64,000 nt of DNA, from contig SSNU01000138.1 in the NCBI GenBank assembly GCA_012064415.1, positions 1-64,000 of the forward strand, written 5' to 3'. The notes beneath the pieces were generated by a model, which was not told the DNA's origin, did not search any database, and saw nothing but the letters and a program-made list of their open reading frames with translations. Source of the stretch: Gyrodactylus bullatarudis. Taxonomy: Eukaryota; Platyhelminthes; Monogenea; Gyrodactylidea; Gyrodactylidae. Positions 32,757 to 45,283 of the stretch are shown here, in pieces. Both the position numbers and the translations under genes were made by a program. Each line of letters begins with the position of its first letter. The stretch's first letter is position 1.

Positions 32757-34091
32757 TTAATTAATATACTTACGATTCTTCAACGACCATCTATCATACA
32801 TGTGAACGGAGGTGCCTGCAATACAAAGGAAGAATCCAGTAACATTCATGGCTGTTAAATGGTCTCCATTTATTATAGATGAGGCAATTATCATTATGAT
32901 TTCCTGTTGATTAATAAATAAACGTATTAATTTTTGGTAAACATTCTGTCTTAAAACTTCTTTACAACTCAGATTGGTTATATTGTAATATTCTCAAGGT
33001 TCAAATTAAAATATAGCCATAATTCATATTTTTTCAAATCACTTACAGATATCTAATATATCTAATTCAAACCAGTTTAAATTATATAATGTAAGAGGCT
33101 CTTACAGTAAGAGCTTTAAGAATATTTTTACAATTCTTTGAAATTAGTCAGAACTCACCTTGATAATTGATGAAACAGAAAAGGTTAATGACGAATGAAT
33201 TTTAACCACAGTAAATTCGGAAAGATCCAGGCCAAAGGCTAAAAATGCACCGAATAACAATGAAAGACAACTCGTAATTAGAATATGATATGAATCTGGG
33301 CGAAACAATTGACGATAACTGATCAACAATTCATTTTCAAATGAAAATCCAATGGGGAAAATGGTAAGCGACATCCAAGGTTGTAGGTAAAATAAGAGCT
33401 CTAAAGGATCAAGACCCTTGAGGGTGTCCTTTTGTAGCAATAATTGTACTAAAGTCCAACGAATTCCACTTAAAATGGAAGCCATCAAAACTAGGCTGAA
33501 TCCGTAGATACTAAAATTAGTGGAACTGTATGAAAAACAAAATAATCCAACTGATATCAATATGGCGACGAGGAAGATGGCAGGTCGCTAAATTTTAATA
33601 ACTATGAGAATCATTTATAACTATGAATTTGACAAATTATGAACTGGAGTCAATTCACAAGCAATAGATTATTCAATTTAAAAGCAGTTTTTTCATAAAC
33701 TAACCTTCTTTTCAATTTCAAATCCAACAGCAAATATTGCGACAAAGATTATCGACGTTGATTTTGTCATGGTATACAGTGCAATAGTGATAAACTCAAA
33801 ACTCCAATTCGATAGACCAATATCTAAGGCGGCAGAAACTCCACAAAGAGAAACATATTTGACATAAGTGATCCATTCAATATTTTTATAGGAAGTTGAA
33901 GAAGGTTTTAGACAAAATTTCCTATAGATCAACGTTAGTATAAATTTTGTAAACGTATGCAAGTATGTTATAAGAAGAGGAAAATTAAAATAGTTAATAA
34001 TCCTCTTATTGTAAAAAGTGATGGAAATTGAAAAAGAGTAGTAAATGAAAATTGGTATCAGGACTTTACAAATATTCTTAATTCTTTCCAT
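32757..34091 (-). CDS. SLC35C2: SLC35C2-like nucleotide-sugar/triose-phosphate family transporter, 320 aa
   Basis: Three reverse-strand exons (34091-33705, 33587-33159, 32903-32757) join in phase 0 with GT-AG introns. The protein is a ten-helix-type membrane transporter of the drug/metabolite superfamily. The match to SLC35C2 is specific: FYNKRII in helix 1, ALYTMTKSTSIIFVAIFA, SILSGIRWTLVQLLLQK, LQPWMSLTIFPIGF, AFGLDLSEFTVVKIHSSLTF and SIIKEIIMI. Vertebrate SLC35C2 is a Golgi protein linked to GDP-fucose supply and Notch fucosylation; the same role is inferred here. The last exon could also splice at gtaagt (32773) to a further exon, but the in-frame stop five codons later gives a normal C-terminus. 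The start is the ATG 172 bp from the divergent Scm start. Confidence 0.92.
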
Positions 34092-34263
34092 ATTTCATAG
34101 TAAAATTATTGATATAATCTTTTGAATATTAAATTTTTAAATTTTCAAAAGTCTTAAACAAAGTAAAATCTTGTTTTGTCTTTGTTTCAAGAAATTAAAA
34201 TTGTGAATCATTTGATATTAAAAACTATCTCTTGGTTTTATTTCTATTAATGCGATTATTTCA
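34092..34263. promoter_or_regulatory. Putative bidirectional promoter, SLC35C2 / Scm
   Basis: Only 172 bp separate the two divergent start codons. No TATA or CCAAT box is evident; the stretch is AT-rich. Shared regulation is inferred from spacing only. Confidence 0.5.
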
Positions 34264-37200
34264 ATGAAAGAGTCAATCATATCTGGAAGTTTTGATTGGG
34301 ATAGCTATCTTCTAGATACTAATGCAGTTCTAGCTGATAAAAAATGTTTCAAGCAGGCTGAAATACCTCCAGATAACTATTTCGAAGTTGATGTTCTTCT
34401 TGAAGCTGTTGACCAAAGAAGTGCTGTTCATGACATTACTCCTCTTAACTTCCAAGAAACTCCCAATCGTGGAGGGAAACATAAAAATTCAGGATATAAT
34501 CAAATGCGTCGATATAGAGCTGCTCCTTTTTCTTTGGCCTATGTTGTCGAAATCTGGGGTCCACGCATTAGGGTTCGTTTAGTTGGGACTGATGACAGAA
34601 ATGATAATTGGTTCATGATAGATTCTGATCAAATTCGTCCTTATCCGAGTGGTGAACCACTTCAACCTCCATTTGGTTATATGAAAAGTCATCATGCTTG
34701 GAATAAAACAATCTCAAAGGAAAGTTCATCTAAAAGACCTGCACTCAAAGAATGGTTTTATAAACCTCCACCAGATCCTCCATCCAACCTCTTCAAAATA
34801 AATGATAAACTCGAGGCCATAGATAAAAGAAATGCTCAATTGATATGTCCGGCTTCCATTGGAGATATCTCTGGCCATTACATTCTTGTTCGTTTTGATG
34901 GATGGTCAGGTGCATTTGATTATTGGACTCGTTATGATAGTCGAGATATCTTTCCAGTCGGTTGGTGTAAAAATGCAAACCATCCACTCCAACCTCCGGG
35001 TCCAGTTATGAAAAATTTCATTGAACTCCCAGTTAACAATAAAAGTCACGAAGAAAATATTGAGAAAAAAATTGACGAAGAAGATGACCTTGATAATAAC
35101 ACTACACTGAGGAATAATAACCCATCTAGTGGATGTTCAAAGGAGCTAAATAAACCAGCCAACTCTGCTTGTATTAAGCGAAACAAACGCAAATATAGTG
35201 ATCAGATCAAAGAAGAAGAAATTGACGATCCCGATCAACAAAAAGTCAATCATCATAACACAACTGAAGACGAAATTGATGCAATGTTTTCATCTCAAAA
35301 TAAACCGAAAAAGTCACGCTCTAAAAAGAAAGAGAAGCGCAAATCAATTGAGATTAAACAAGAAAATGATGAAATTCTTGACAGGAGTTTTGACACCAAT
35401 GTCAAGCCAAGTTCTCATAGTTCGCCTAAGCATCAGTAAGTATTTCTTTTTCAATTCATATAAATTAAAATCTATCAAACTTTTGTTGTTGATTTAATGA
35501 GGAGAGCTTATGATAGACCAATCAAAATTTTGATCAAGTTAATTTTCTTGCTGGCTGATTGGTTGATCTTAGTTTTATTTTATCTAATGTCTTTTGTCCA
35601 AAATAGTAACTATAATTACAAGTTTTATTAAAGCTTTACTATTAACTTAACAAGATAAGAAATTTTAACTCAATGAAAGGGGAAACAAGCCTTGTTATCT
35701 TGAAAAGGGATTATTTAATGAAACAAAAAAACGAATTAATTTTATATCGAAAAATCTTTCTAAAATAATCCTTTTGGATTAGGGTTTCTCAAAAGTTGAT
35801 CTTCTAGTTCATAAATATAAAAATAGCAAAATTATATAAACATTTTTTAAAATCCAATTTTAGGCCGAAAGAACAAAAAATCTCGACAAACTTCAATCTC
35901 AATGAGTTATTGGCCTCACAGATTATTCCAACTTCGTCCAGTCATTCTAGCAGTGAGCAATGCCCCAGTATGCCAACTACAAAAATTACTTCTCCAGATA
36001 GACAGACATCGGAAAAAATTGCCTCTAATATTCAAATAATATCTCCGTTCAATATAAGTAAGGATATATGCATGATGATAATTTTTTTCACATTACAATC
36101 AGTCCTATAAAATTGATAATTTTTCATGAAATAAATATAATTTTCATTCTTAATAGGTCCTATTGATCTCCGGTATATGAAAGATCCGAATAACTGGAGT
36201 ATTGAACAAGTCAACGACTATCTTATCAGCAAATCTGACACCCTTCGAAATGCAGCAAACTTGTTTAAAGAACACGTGAGTTTATATCAGAGAAGACTTT
36301 CTTAACTTGTGACACCTTTTTCAAAATATTGAATCTGACAATTATTGATATAAATCAGTCATTTTCAATATCAATAAAAAGTTTTTATTAAAAACACCAT
36401 GAGCATAAAAAATTCCCAAGGGCTACTCATTTGTCTGAGATACGTTAGAGATTAAAATATTCAAAAACTTGAATTTATAATAGGCCGTAGGAATGCAGAT
36501 TAAACATCACCAAATCTTTATTCTAGTACAGTTGCTGGAAGATCCTACTGAATTGATTGAAATTTTCTTTGTACCCGAAATAGCCGGGCATTGTTTGTGA
36601 CTCGCTAGGTTTAACTTGATCCTGATTAAATCTGCATTAATAGATTAAGGAAAAAATTATTTTTTTTAATAAGTTTAATTATAATTAAGCCTTTATTTGA
36701 ATTTCGAAAATGCGCCAAATTTCTACTTTTTCAACGTTTAAGCTCAAAATTTTTATCGATTTAAAGCAATTAAATTCAGATCATCCTTAGACGAAGAATT
36801 CAAATTTGCCTAAAATATTAACTGAAATTCGTTAGTATTCTTAGAAATCGATAAAAATAGCTGAGCTCAAACATTGAATATGTAGAAATTTGGCGCATTT
36901 TCGAAGTTAAAAAATTTGCCCAATTTTGTACAGATTGTTGGTTTTTATTTTAACAAATCTTGGAACTCAAAAAATAGAAATGTTCCTGATTTAAGTTTTT
37001 ATATGTATATCTTACCGTGAGTCTGGGAAATCAGTGAGTCTTAGTGTATGATGGTAATCAGTGTCTAGCTAATAAGCCCTCATTATTCAAACACACTGAG
37101 AAGTTCAGTGATTTCAACAGCTCAACTACATGATTATAATTTATGAGAAAAAAATTATACATGAATAATTTATTTATTGCCTTAAGTAAAAGAGTGATCT

Positions 37201-38146
37201 AGAGTTACATAAAACTTGATTTTTTTCTCAGTTACAGGTCAGTGTTTTACGATTCCTAGTACAATTAAATTTGAATATTCCAAGGGAAAATTGGGTATTT
37301 ATCTCTCAATGAAAACTCATTTTTTGACACTCGAGATATCCTAAAATTTTTCAGAAATCACATCTAATTGCTACCAGTTTATTCAGGATACCAACTCTGT
37401 GAAGACCATTTTGTTCATAACTCTTAAACCAATTATAGATTTGAAATCGCCCCTTCCTCTATTAACGTCAAGAATTTGAATTTTGCAGTTGTCTTCTATC
37501 TTGAAGGTAGGAATTTGCCAGCATTTTGAACATTTTCCTTCGAAAATCAATTCTTCAGACACACAATTCACTGACCTTCTCAGTGTGTTTGAGTAATGAG
37601 GGCTTATTAGCTAGACTCACAGTAACATAAACTAGGCGATAAATTATTCAAATCAACATTATTTGATACATCATAAAATTCTCTAACGCATGGTATCTGG
37701 ATATTTTTTCTACCATTTCATCTTTCCGTGCATAAGTATAATTTTTGATTGAGGTTGAAAACGAACTATCATCCTAACTGTCGCTTCGAAATTAAGGAGC
37801 TAAAGCCCATTAAATCTTTGATTAATATTGGGATTTTGAGTAGAATTATTGCAAATAGATCTTAGTGCTCTCAAAACAAAACTTCAAATAGAAATTCATA
37901 AAACCTGATTGGACGCCAAAATGTCTTCAAAATTGAAAATATTGAAAGTGTTTCACATTTTAATCTGACCAGTAAATTTTATAGTAAAAAATAACTAATC
38001 ATCTTTTCATTAACATACTGAAGGAAATTGACGGCCAAGCATTCCTTCTCCTCACCTTGGAATCACTAAATTGGATGAAGATCAAAGTTGGCCCTGCCTT
38101 GAAAATAATCCATCTTATCGAATGTCTGAGTCAGGGTTATTACTGA
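34264..38146 (+). CDS. Scm: Scm-type MBT/SAM Polycomb-group protein, 535 aa
   Basis: Exons 34264-35435, 35864-36057, 36157-36275 and 38024-38146 join in phases 2, 1 and 0. The N-terminus SFDWDSYLLDTN begins MBT repeat 1 (to about residue 150), which has an insertion of about 30 residues after EAVDQRSA and ends EPLQPPFGY. MBT repeat 2 (about 160-258) is typical: NDKLEAIDKRNAQLICPASI, VRFDGWSGAFDYW, DIFPVGWC and HPLQPPGP, the fold that binds mono/dimethyl-lysine. A Lys/Glu/Ser-rich linker follows (about 260-460). A SAM domain forms the C-terminus (NWSIEQVNDYL, FKEHEIDGQAFLLLTLESL, MKIKVGPALKIIHLIECL), split across the last intron. The MBT-MBT-SAM order matches Scm/SCMH1/SCML2, which links PRC1 and PRC2 through SAM polymers. 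No FCS zinc finger is seen. The 1.75-kb last intron contains repeats. Confidence 0.92.
36690..36965. repeat. FB-2 fold-back fragment in Scm last intron
   Basis: Inverted arms carry gaatttcgaaaatgcgcc and the complementary ggcgcattttcgaa around a central aagaattcaaatttgcc, as in FB-2. The termini are eroded. Confidence 0.65.
37012..37625. repeat. Inverted-repeat element in Scm last intron
   Basis: The left end reads ttaccgtgagtct, the right end its approximate complement agactcacagtaa. The inner arms share agctaataagccctcatta and caaacacactgagaag. A non-autonomous DNA transposon is likely, but no clear target duplication was seen. The open frame in the right half (37383-37571) is not considered a gene. 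Confidence 0.65.
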
Positions 38147-40292
38147 TCACATGATTATTTTTTATTCATTACCAGAGATAACTATTTACACTGTATTTAT
38201 CATTATTTGTTATTTGTATCAAAATTTTTTGATTTTTATTTAAAAAGAATTCCCAGGGATGATCTAAGAGGAGATCCCCTCTCTTAACCTATGATCCTTA
38301 AACCATAATAATTTGTATGCTTCGAGTCTTGTGTCTGAATCTTGATGGATTTTATGATTCTATTGCAATGAATTAACTTTGAAATTATCCATGTAAAAAA
38401 ATATATATTTAAGGCAATCGTATTGGAACAATGAGTTCAACTTTGAACTACAAAAGATTTTCCTCAAACACCCCCCAGATTTTATTGAATTATTAAGAAT
38501 TTGTATCGTGAAAATTACACTAAAATGTGGAGTTTCTATTCAACATTTATTTATTACTAACTATTATTAAAAATTATAGAATACATGTCAAAACCTATTT
38601 GAATTCATTGTACACACACATGTTGAATGCCATAAGAGTTATTAAAATTCTCCATTTATTTTTAATTCATATAAACATTCTTATACAAATTTATTTCACT
38701 TGACTTTTGTAACATCAAAGGTCCTATTTCTCACTAAGATCAAGTTTAATAAGAATAATTTTGATGGAATAAGAACTGAGAACAGCATATTATATTAGCA
38801 AACGGTTTGCTGCAAACCCACTAAGTTCAGTCTTGATACCTCACATAGTAACTCAAAAATATATCTAAATCATGTTGCTACTTTCAAGTAAGTTCGCAAA
38901 CCATATTTTTTCATAAAAATAAGTTATTTCATTTATGAATTAGAAATAATAATAAGTATTTTTCTCAATAAGACAGTGGACAAAATCAAAAGATGATTTT
39001 AATTTAAATATTTTCTTTTTAATTATATCAGTTAATAAACGTGTCACTAAAAATTGATATAAGCGAAAAATATGTCCCAGAAAAGGTGTTTGCCTTTTTG
39101 AATAATATTCACTGAATGTTCCCACTACCACTCATGCATAACTAAATTCAAGATAACTAAGTAAGCTTCTCTCCTGAACGATCTAATACCTTACAAGATA
39201 AACTTTTTAAGTTAAGCTTGTCAGATTGGTTCCATTGTCTAAAGATATACTTGACGTGTTCAAATTCCAGCTCAACATGCTAACAGATTCCATTATGAGA
39301 AAACACACACCGACTTACACTAAAGATATCTATCGAATTCAGGCAATTTATCATATCTAGAAAGATGTAGAAGGATATAATTTGACCAAAAAAACTATTT
39401 CCATTATTTAAATTTGGGATTAGCCCATATTAAACACTGTTTAAAAATAGCATATTGGACTGATAAAAAATATAATTGAAATTTTTAATATTTAAATACA
39501 GTTGTCCCTCAGTTTTGGTCCTGCAGAATGAACACACCCCGATTTTTCTTGTTTTTAGCTAAAAAATTTTAAAAATACCATTTCAAGACTACTTCAATGT
39601 ATACTGACTTATTAAAGTTTTATAAAAACTAAATGAAAAATGTAAAATTTCCGTAAAAAAAAATTTTTTGTACCAAATTTTTGAGAATTTTGCACTGATC
39701 AAATCTGTATATCATAAAGTGGTATAAAATTGTAAACAAAAAGCTGTTTCATGGTTGAAAACATTTTCCGAAGCCTTATTAACGATATGCACACAAGATC
39801 ATTAATTAATGTGAAAAATTAAATGAACACTTTTGATAATTATAGGCTTTTCCACATTTTACTTACATCGATAATTATAATTAAATTTGAGTGCTAATAA
39901 AAATTAATTCCTTATTCTCCTCTTTTGATAATTGTGTTCAAAGAATTCGACAAGATTTTCAAATCACTATAACTTTCCTATAAAACACATTAGAATAATA
40001 ATTTTTTTAGCTAAATAATCTAAAGATTTTTTTTTACATCTAGGCCCAGAAAATTTTTTTCAATATCTTGGGGGGCATGCAAACCTGATTTCAGATCTCC
40101 ATTTTTTTCATTTTCAATCGCGAATAAAATAATGAAGACATAAACCTAATAATTCTGACAAGGAATCTGTTTCGATGTCAATATTTCTTGGATTGAAATG
40201 CTTATAATTATTTTTCTTAGAACGTTTCCCCTAAAAACGTTTTTTTATGTCCCTACATTGATTAGAAATTATAGACAAAATTCTTGATTTTG
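38147..40292. other. Downstream of Scm, gene-free
   Basis: AT-rich DNA with no recognised exon, terminus or repeat. Scm and Prospero copy 1 converge here. Confidence 0.45.
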
Positions 40293-40457
40293 CGGAGTGA
40301 AAAAAATTCATGAGTAAATTTTCTAATAAATTTATTAACGACGCTCATCGAGTGTAAAAACTACAATGTTTAAGCCAAAACAATAAATTCTGACAATTGT
40401 TGTGGAGTGAAAAAAATTCATGAGTAAACTTTCTAATAAATTTATTAATAAATCTTA
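40293..40457. repeat. Partial tandem duplication at the left arm boundary
   Basis: A segment of about 50 bp (ggagtgaaaaaaattcatga, continuing through ttctaataaatttattaa) occurs at about 40295-40339 and again about 107 bp away at 40403-40447, differing by two or three bases. The inverted-arm boundary at 40337 falls exactly where the outer copy begins to differ, and the outer copy has no counterpart beyond the right arm. Confidence 0.8.
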
Positions 40458-40481
40458 GGTAAAAAAACATTCAAGCTTAAA

Positions 40482-41761
40482 TTAGGATCTGAAAAAGTGG
40501 TCTGGTAACTGCTGCTCCAACTGAACGATAATCTTGTAAATTGGCTTCTTCCAAGCACTATTCCTGTCCTCTTCATTGACAATAGCTGCATGGAATTTGT
40601 TCACTGTCAAGTCAACTAGGTCTACGAATTCTCGTGGGACCTCTATGCAACTGGACCGATTGTAGTGGGCGACCAACATCTGCATTAACTCATTATCGAG
40701 GTTCATCTCTGGGAGCTGTTCGGTACATGTGACACCTTCATTGATCATTTGCCGTACGTACTTCTCGATGTTGATGAAGAGGTATTCTCTGATAAAAAGG
40801 ATATTAATAACCTGATTACATTAACATGAAGCGCACATTGAACAAATACTCAAGAATCATGCTGATCAGTCATGCAACGAGACTCACGTAAGTCTGACAC
40901 CTGTCAATTAGAATTATTCATTCTCAAATTTAGAATAAATCCTTACCTAAAGTTACTGAACCACTTGATGAGCTGAGAGGTATTGGACCTTGTGAAGTTG
41001 ATGTCTGAGAAGACCTTCTTTAGCAGGGAAGAGTTTGGGTATCTGGTGAACATGAACATTTGCTTGGCCTTCTTCAAATGTCCCGTGTTGAGGACTGAAT
41101 TGAGACTCATGTTGATGGCACTAGAGTCAGTGGTGAGGCAACTGTCGTTAATGCGTAGCTCCTTCTGTTGGGGCATGTCGTACTGTTCGCAGTGTTCAGG
41201 GTTTGGTCTTTTCCTGTCGTTATTTCTGAGAGGAGTGGATGTGGCATGTTTAACTTGGTACTCTTGGAATGGAGCAGGTGGAAAGAACGTCCTCGACTGG
41301 AGAAAGTCTTGATTTCCCAAGTAGCCGGCCAGTGTGCATGGATCTAGCTGTTGGTGTCTAAGGGAGTACTCGATCTGAGCCAATGAGTTGTCAACCATTT
41401 TCAACATGTTGCTTCGAATCTGAGTGAGGAGACCCTGGAGGATGATTTCCTGGTCTGGCTGTCTCTGCTGGACGGGGGAGAAGGCGCCAAACGGTCTGAA
41501 TGACTGGCTCTTCTGTCTGTTGAGAATGTCCATTGCCTTGGCTAGCAGGGCTGGGGAAAAAGTGCTGTTCAACTCATTGCTGACGTTGTTATTCATGTCG
41601 ACATTAAATCCGCTCTCTGAAGATGACATGACAGCTGATTTTGTTGAGGATGTGCTCTGGTAACCTTCATCTAGGGAACCGCTCGTGGCAAGAATTTCAT
41701 CTGGCTCACTCTTGACAAGATAATCCATGGAAAAGTTGTTACAGTTAGCTGAATTAGACAT
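40482..41761 (-). CDS. pros: Prospero-class homeobox protein, copy 1, 373 aa
   Basis: Exons 41761-40947 and 40788-40482 flank a 158-bp intron in phase 2 that splits the homeo-Prospero domain, after WFSNFR. Prospero/Prox proteins are sequence-specific regulators of neural and other cell fates. The atypical homeodomain starts near residue 230 (LKKAKQMFMFTRYPNSSLLK, INFTRSNTSQLIKWFSNFRE). The Prospero domain runs to the C-terminus (HYNRSSCIEVPREF, NSAWKKPIYKIIVQLEQQLP, DHFFRS). The 230-residue N-terminus is Ser/Asn-rich with no known domain and is far shorter than in insect Prospero. It is identical in protein sequence to copy 2. ATG 41761 is preceded by a TATA box. The residues differ from the insect and vertebrate proteins at many domain positions, so this is a divergent member. 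Confidence 0.93.
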
Positions 41762-41802
41762 GATGAGTTAAATATGATGATTTAATCAATGTTGGAAGAT
41801 GG

Positions 41803-41867
41803 ATATAAATACTCTCCCCTCAAAGTGTGATCGACCAATCGGATGTCTCTACCTATTTCGTCCAATC
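41803..41867 (-). promoter_or_regulatory. Prospero copy 1 core promoter
   Basis: On the reverse strand: TATA-like tatttata at about 41811-41804 and two gattgg CCAAT-type boxes at 41867-41862 and 41840-41835. The arm ends three bases beyond the distal box, so only about 109 bp upstream of the ATG is shared with copy 2. Confidence 0.65.
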
Positions 41868-41870
41868 AGA

Positions 41871-43085
41871 GACATGCACGATTGATGAGATTATACTCCT
41901 CGTGTCTTCTCAACTGTTTTTATTCCCTCAAACTAAATTCCTCTATTCAATCTACCCTCATCTTCTAACCTTTCTTCCCGTGTACGATCTATGCACCAGC
42001 ATGTTTATGTATTTTTCATCTCTCTTCCTACAGTAAATTTTGTTGCTAATCGCTACTCTGACAATAGCATCCTAAGGTGATTATGATTCTCTTCCTTCCC
42101 TCAATCAATCTCTGTACTGCTGCATGAATTTTGAGGAGTAGAAGATCTCAACTCATAAATTATTCCCCACACTTAAAGGATAAAGATGAGATTTAAGATC
42201 CCTCTAGATTCTAGTAACTTAAATGTTTCTCCTCATTTATATTGTGTTAAAGGGGGTTGGAAATTATTGAGACACACGACTTCCACTTGACTTGAGAAAA
42301 TGACCCATTGTTCTTCTTAAACCGATAAATGTCAAAAGTCTGAATTATCCAACTTTCTCAACTGGTCACGTGCCATCATTTTATTCATCTAAACTGTTCA
42401 CTATAGTTAATTTTTTTCTCAAGAGAAAAATTGTTTTAATCGTTAATGGGATCTGAAATTTCCACTAAATACTATTAATATTAATAGTTAAAGTATCAAT
42501 GAGTCAATCAGTGGACGAAAAAGGTACACAAATCTTTTTTTACTCATTTTTATAATTAATTATTCCCAGTTTTCCTTACAGTTTGCTAGAATTGAAATCC
42601 CTTTCAGTTAACATGTTACAATATATATCTCAAATTTTATTCAATCTCTTTTCTTGGGATTTCTCTTAAGAATCCTAGGATTGAGGCAATGCATTATTCC
42701 TTGGTAATTCTTTTCATACTTACTTCAGTTGATTTCTATCAAAATTCGTGAGTTACGATCTTTTTCCACTCATGAATCAGTTTTCCAAATTCAAAAAGTT
42801 TGATTAGTCCTTATTCAATTGCGCATAAATGTGTGAAAAATAAATTTAAGAAGCGAGAAGTTATGATTTATTTTGAAGATAAATTTTAGATTATTTTTGA
42901 ATAAATATAATATGTTTCAATTTCAAAAAAAAACAATATTATTCAGATATTCATGTTTATATTACTTTTTTTTGTTAGACGGTATTTATAAACTAGATTT
43001 CAGTATATCTAATGGACTTAAAATTAATCAAAGTCCATTACAAACTCTCGAATTTACTCAATTCTAAAATTTTCTAAATCAATTT
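41871..43085. other. Upstream DNA unique to Prospero copy 1
   Basis: No similarity to the corresponding region upstream of copy 2 was seen. It contains pyrimidine-rich stretches (tcttctcaactg, cctcatcttctaacc) and no exon. Confidence 0.45.
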
Positions 43086-44216
43086 GAGACTAAAAGCTTA
43101 CAAAGCATTATTAGTTAGTCATCTTGACTATATTTCACATCTAGTCCCATCATTAAGCATTGAAAAATCCTTGGAGATTGAACATATTCAATTCATTTCA
43201 ACATTTCTTGTTAACTTAACTTATTCTTAGGCTCGAGAAATCGAAAGAATCCAAAGTAGTTTTCTATATTGGCTCTTTGCCTTCCTAGAAAGAGTGTGAA
43301 AAACGAATTTAAAATTAATAATGTCCCATATAAGATCCAAATTAGACTATTCCATGTCTCATCTTTATTCTCATCTTCAAAAGCCAGATGATTAATGAAT
43401 TTCTTACAGACTTATTCACATTTAATTTTTTTATTATTTTTAAACAAATTGCTTTGCCTATAAAACCAGATATTGACAATTATAAACATTTATGAACAGA
43501 TTTACATTTTATTTTGTATACATTTTATATATATTTATATTTTCTTTCAAAAATAAATTTGTCCAACAAAAAAATAATCATATAATTCTCGGATTTAAGC
43601 CTCTGGTCTTCAACCTCTTTGGGTTAGAAGATATGCATTCATAAAAATCCATAATGCATCACATTCGTAGCAAAATAGATTACACAAAAACTCTCCTTTA
43701 TCCTGACCTTCATAAGTAACCAGAATGTTTCATGATTTACTTGTTGGATTCACTTATTCTCATTTTTACCAAATCTCTTAATGAAGAAAATTTTATTTAC
43801 ATTATATTTTATTTTCTTTATATACTTCATAAATAACCAAGATTACTAGTTATTCTATTCTGTGCATATTACCATAATCTCAATATAGATCTTTATTCTA
43901 ACAAAAATAAAATTTATTCTTTCTCTATCCTGATCTAGCGTCATACAATGATCGCATCGGGGTTAAATCCCCTTTGGTTATGAAGATGTGCTATAATTGT
44001 GAAAACTTTTAATAACTCATCTCAAGGGCTTATTTAGTCATTATGCTATTTTTTATATTTTTTTGATGAAACCTTTTTTCTGAAATTGAATTTATTCATT
44101 GTCAACTTATCCAGATAACATTGAATTTATTTTGTATATCCCTGTACAGAACCTATCTATTTTCATTTATTTTGTATATAATTATTTTTAAATAAATATT
44201 GTCTAACAAAAAAAAA
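43086..44216 (+). mobile_element. LINE-B 3' fragments (mosaic), two TAACAAAAAA ends
   Basis: Translated pieces match the C-terminal part of a LINE reverse-transcriptase protein: LVSHLDYISHLVPSLSIEKS, LEIEHIQF, then MSHIRSKLDYSMSHLYSHL, and later LASYNDRI. One fragment ends ttgtccaacaaaaaaa (about 43574), another attgtctaacaaaaaaaaa (about 44216). Each copy lacks its 5' part; breaks and frame changes are frequent. Confidence 0.75.
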
Positions 44217-44299
44217 TTTTTTTTTTGAAATCGAACATTTTTATTTATATACAGAACTAGATTAATGATAGTACAAATAAGAGAACAAGGAAAGAGTGA

Positions 44300-45283
44300 A
44301 AAGAACCAAGAATAAGAGGGTCCTAATGAGAGGTGAGAGAGATACCACTACGCCAAGAAAATTTCTACAATTTAAGAAGATCCTGTTTTTCAGACCACTA
44401 TCTACTCTCAGCTTATAATATGATAGATAGTGAATATAAATTATGTGAATGTAATAATCTCTTCAGTATAAAATCCGTTATGTCACATATCCGATCTAAA
44501 CTTGACTATACTAAGAGTCTTTTATATTCTAATCTCCACTAACTCCAGAATGTTTATTGAAAATTCTTAAATGGCCTATTTACTTTCATTTCAACGCCTT
44601 GATTATAACATCAGGTCTTGATCCAATTTGGATCCGTAGAATAGCTTTTATCGTTAAGACTTTCTCCAATAGCTCATCTTTGGCTCCGGTGAGCTATGCA
44701 CTTAGGAACCCATCTTTCACTTATCATTATCTACTCTCTACCTATAGACTCCTTGACTCCATTTTTGAATTTCGTGATTGTGATGATCTATCAAATTTAA
44801 AAATAATAATTTCTTATATAAGAGAAAAACTTAATTATTCCTTTACCCTTCTCAAATCTGAACTTCATTTAAAAAATTAATCCTCTGTTTTTGGGATCTT
44901 ACATTTTTTGAAAAGTTTATCCATGGTACTCCGTTAACAGTGTTTTTTGCTGAGTTTACGTTCTTGTGAGTTTGGATTTTCTGCAGTAGCTCATGATGTT
45001 GTGTAAATGAGGCATGGAGTATTCGCAGTTCATTAGCAGTCATACATCATAAGAAGAACTGTATATGAACACTCATTATCTGCTCAGAATTTTCCATTGT
45101 ACAGATCTACTCTATTTATTTTTATTTTTATATAATAAATGTCGCTATTTCAAACCAAAGAAAAAATTGGTGTTTCAAATCGAACCAGATTGTGTCTAAT
45201 TCATTCTATATTTACAAGATTACTATATTTTTGTTAATTATTTATTAATATTGAATAAAATTCTCTAACAAAAAAAGAGACGT
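44300..45283 (+). mobile_element. LINE-B 3' fragments ending at 45283
   Basis: Two tandem C-terminal pieces: FSDHYLLSAYNMIDSEYKL then SHIRSKLDYTKSLLYSNLH (stop 44542); and SGLDPIWIRRIAFIVKTFSN then YHYLLSTYRLLDS and SYIREKLNYSFTLLKSELH (stop 44880). The block ends ctctaacaaaaaaag at 45283. Confidence 0.75.

Larger units (their letters stand above)
40337..41870 (-). repeat. Left arm of 1,534-bp inverted duplication carrying Prospero copy 1
   Basis: The reverse complement of 54446-55979 at equal length; coordinates of paired bases sum to 96,316. The predicted proteins and the intron appear identical. Two substitutions were seen in the 3' flank (acaattgttg against acaaatgttg; aaacattc against aaccttc). 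Both boundaries are abrupt. Confidence 0.95.

Noticed and set aside
34388..34582. Alternative-frame open frames within the Scm first exon
   Set aside because: Shadows of the MBT coding frame.
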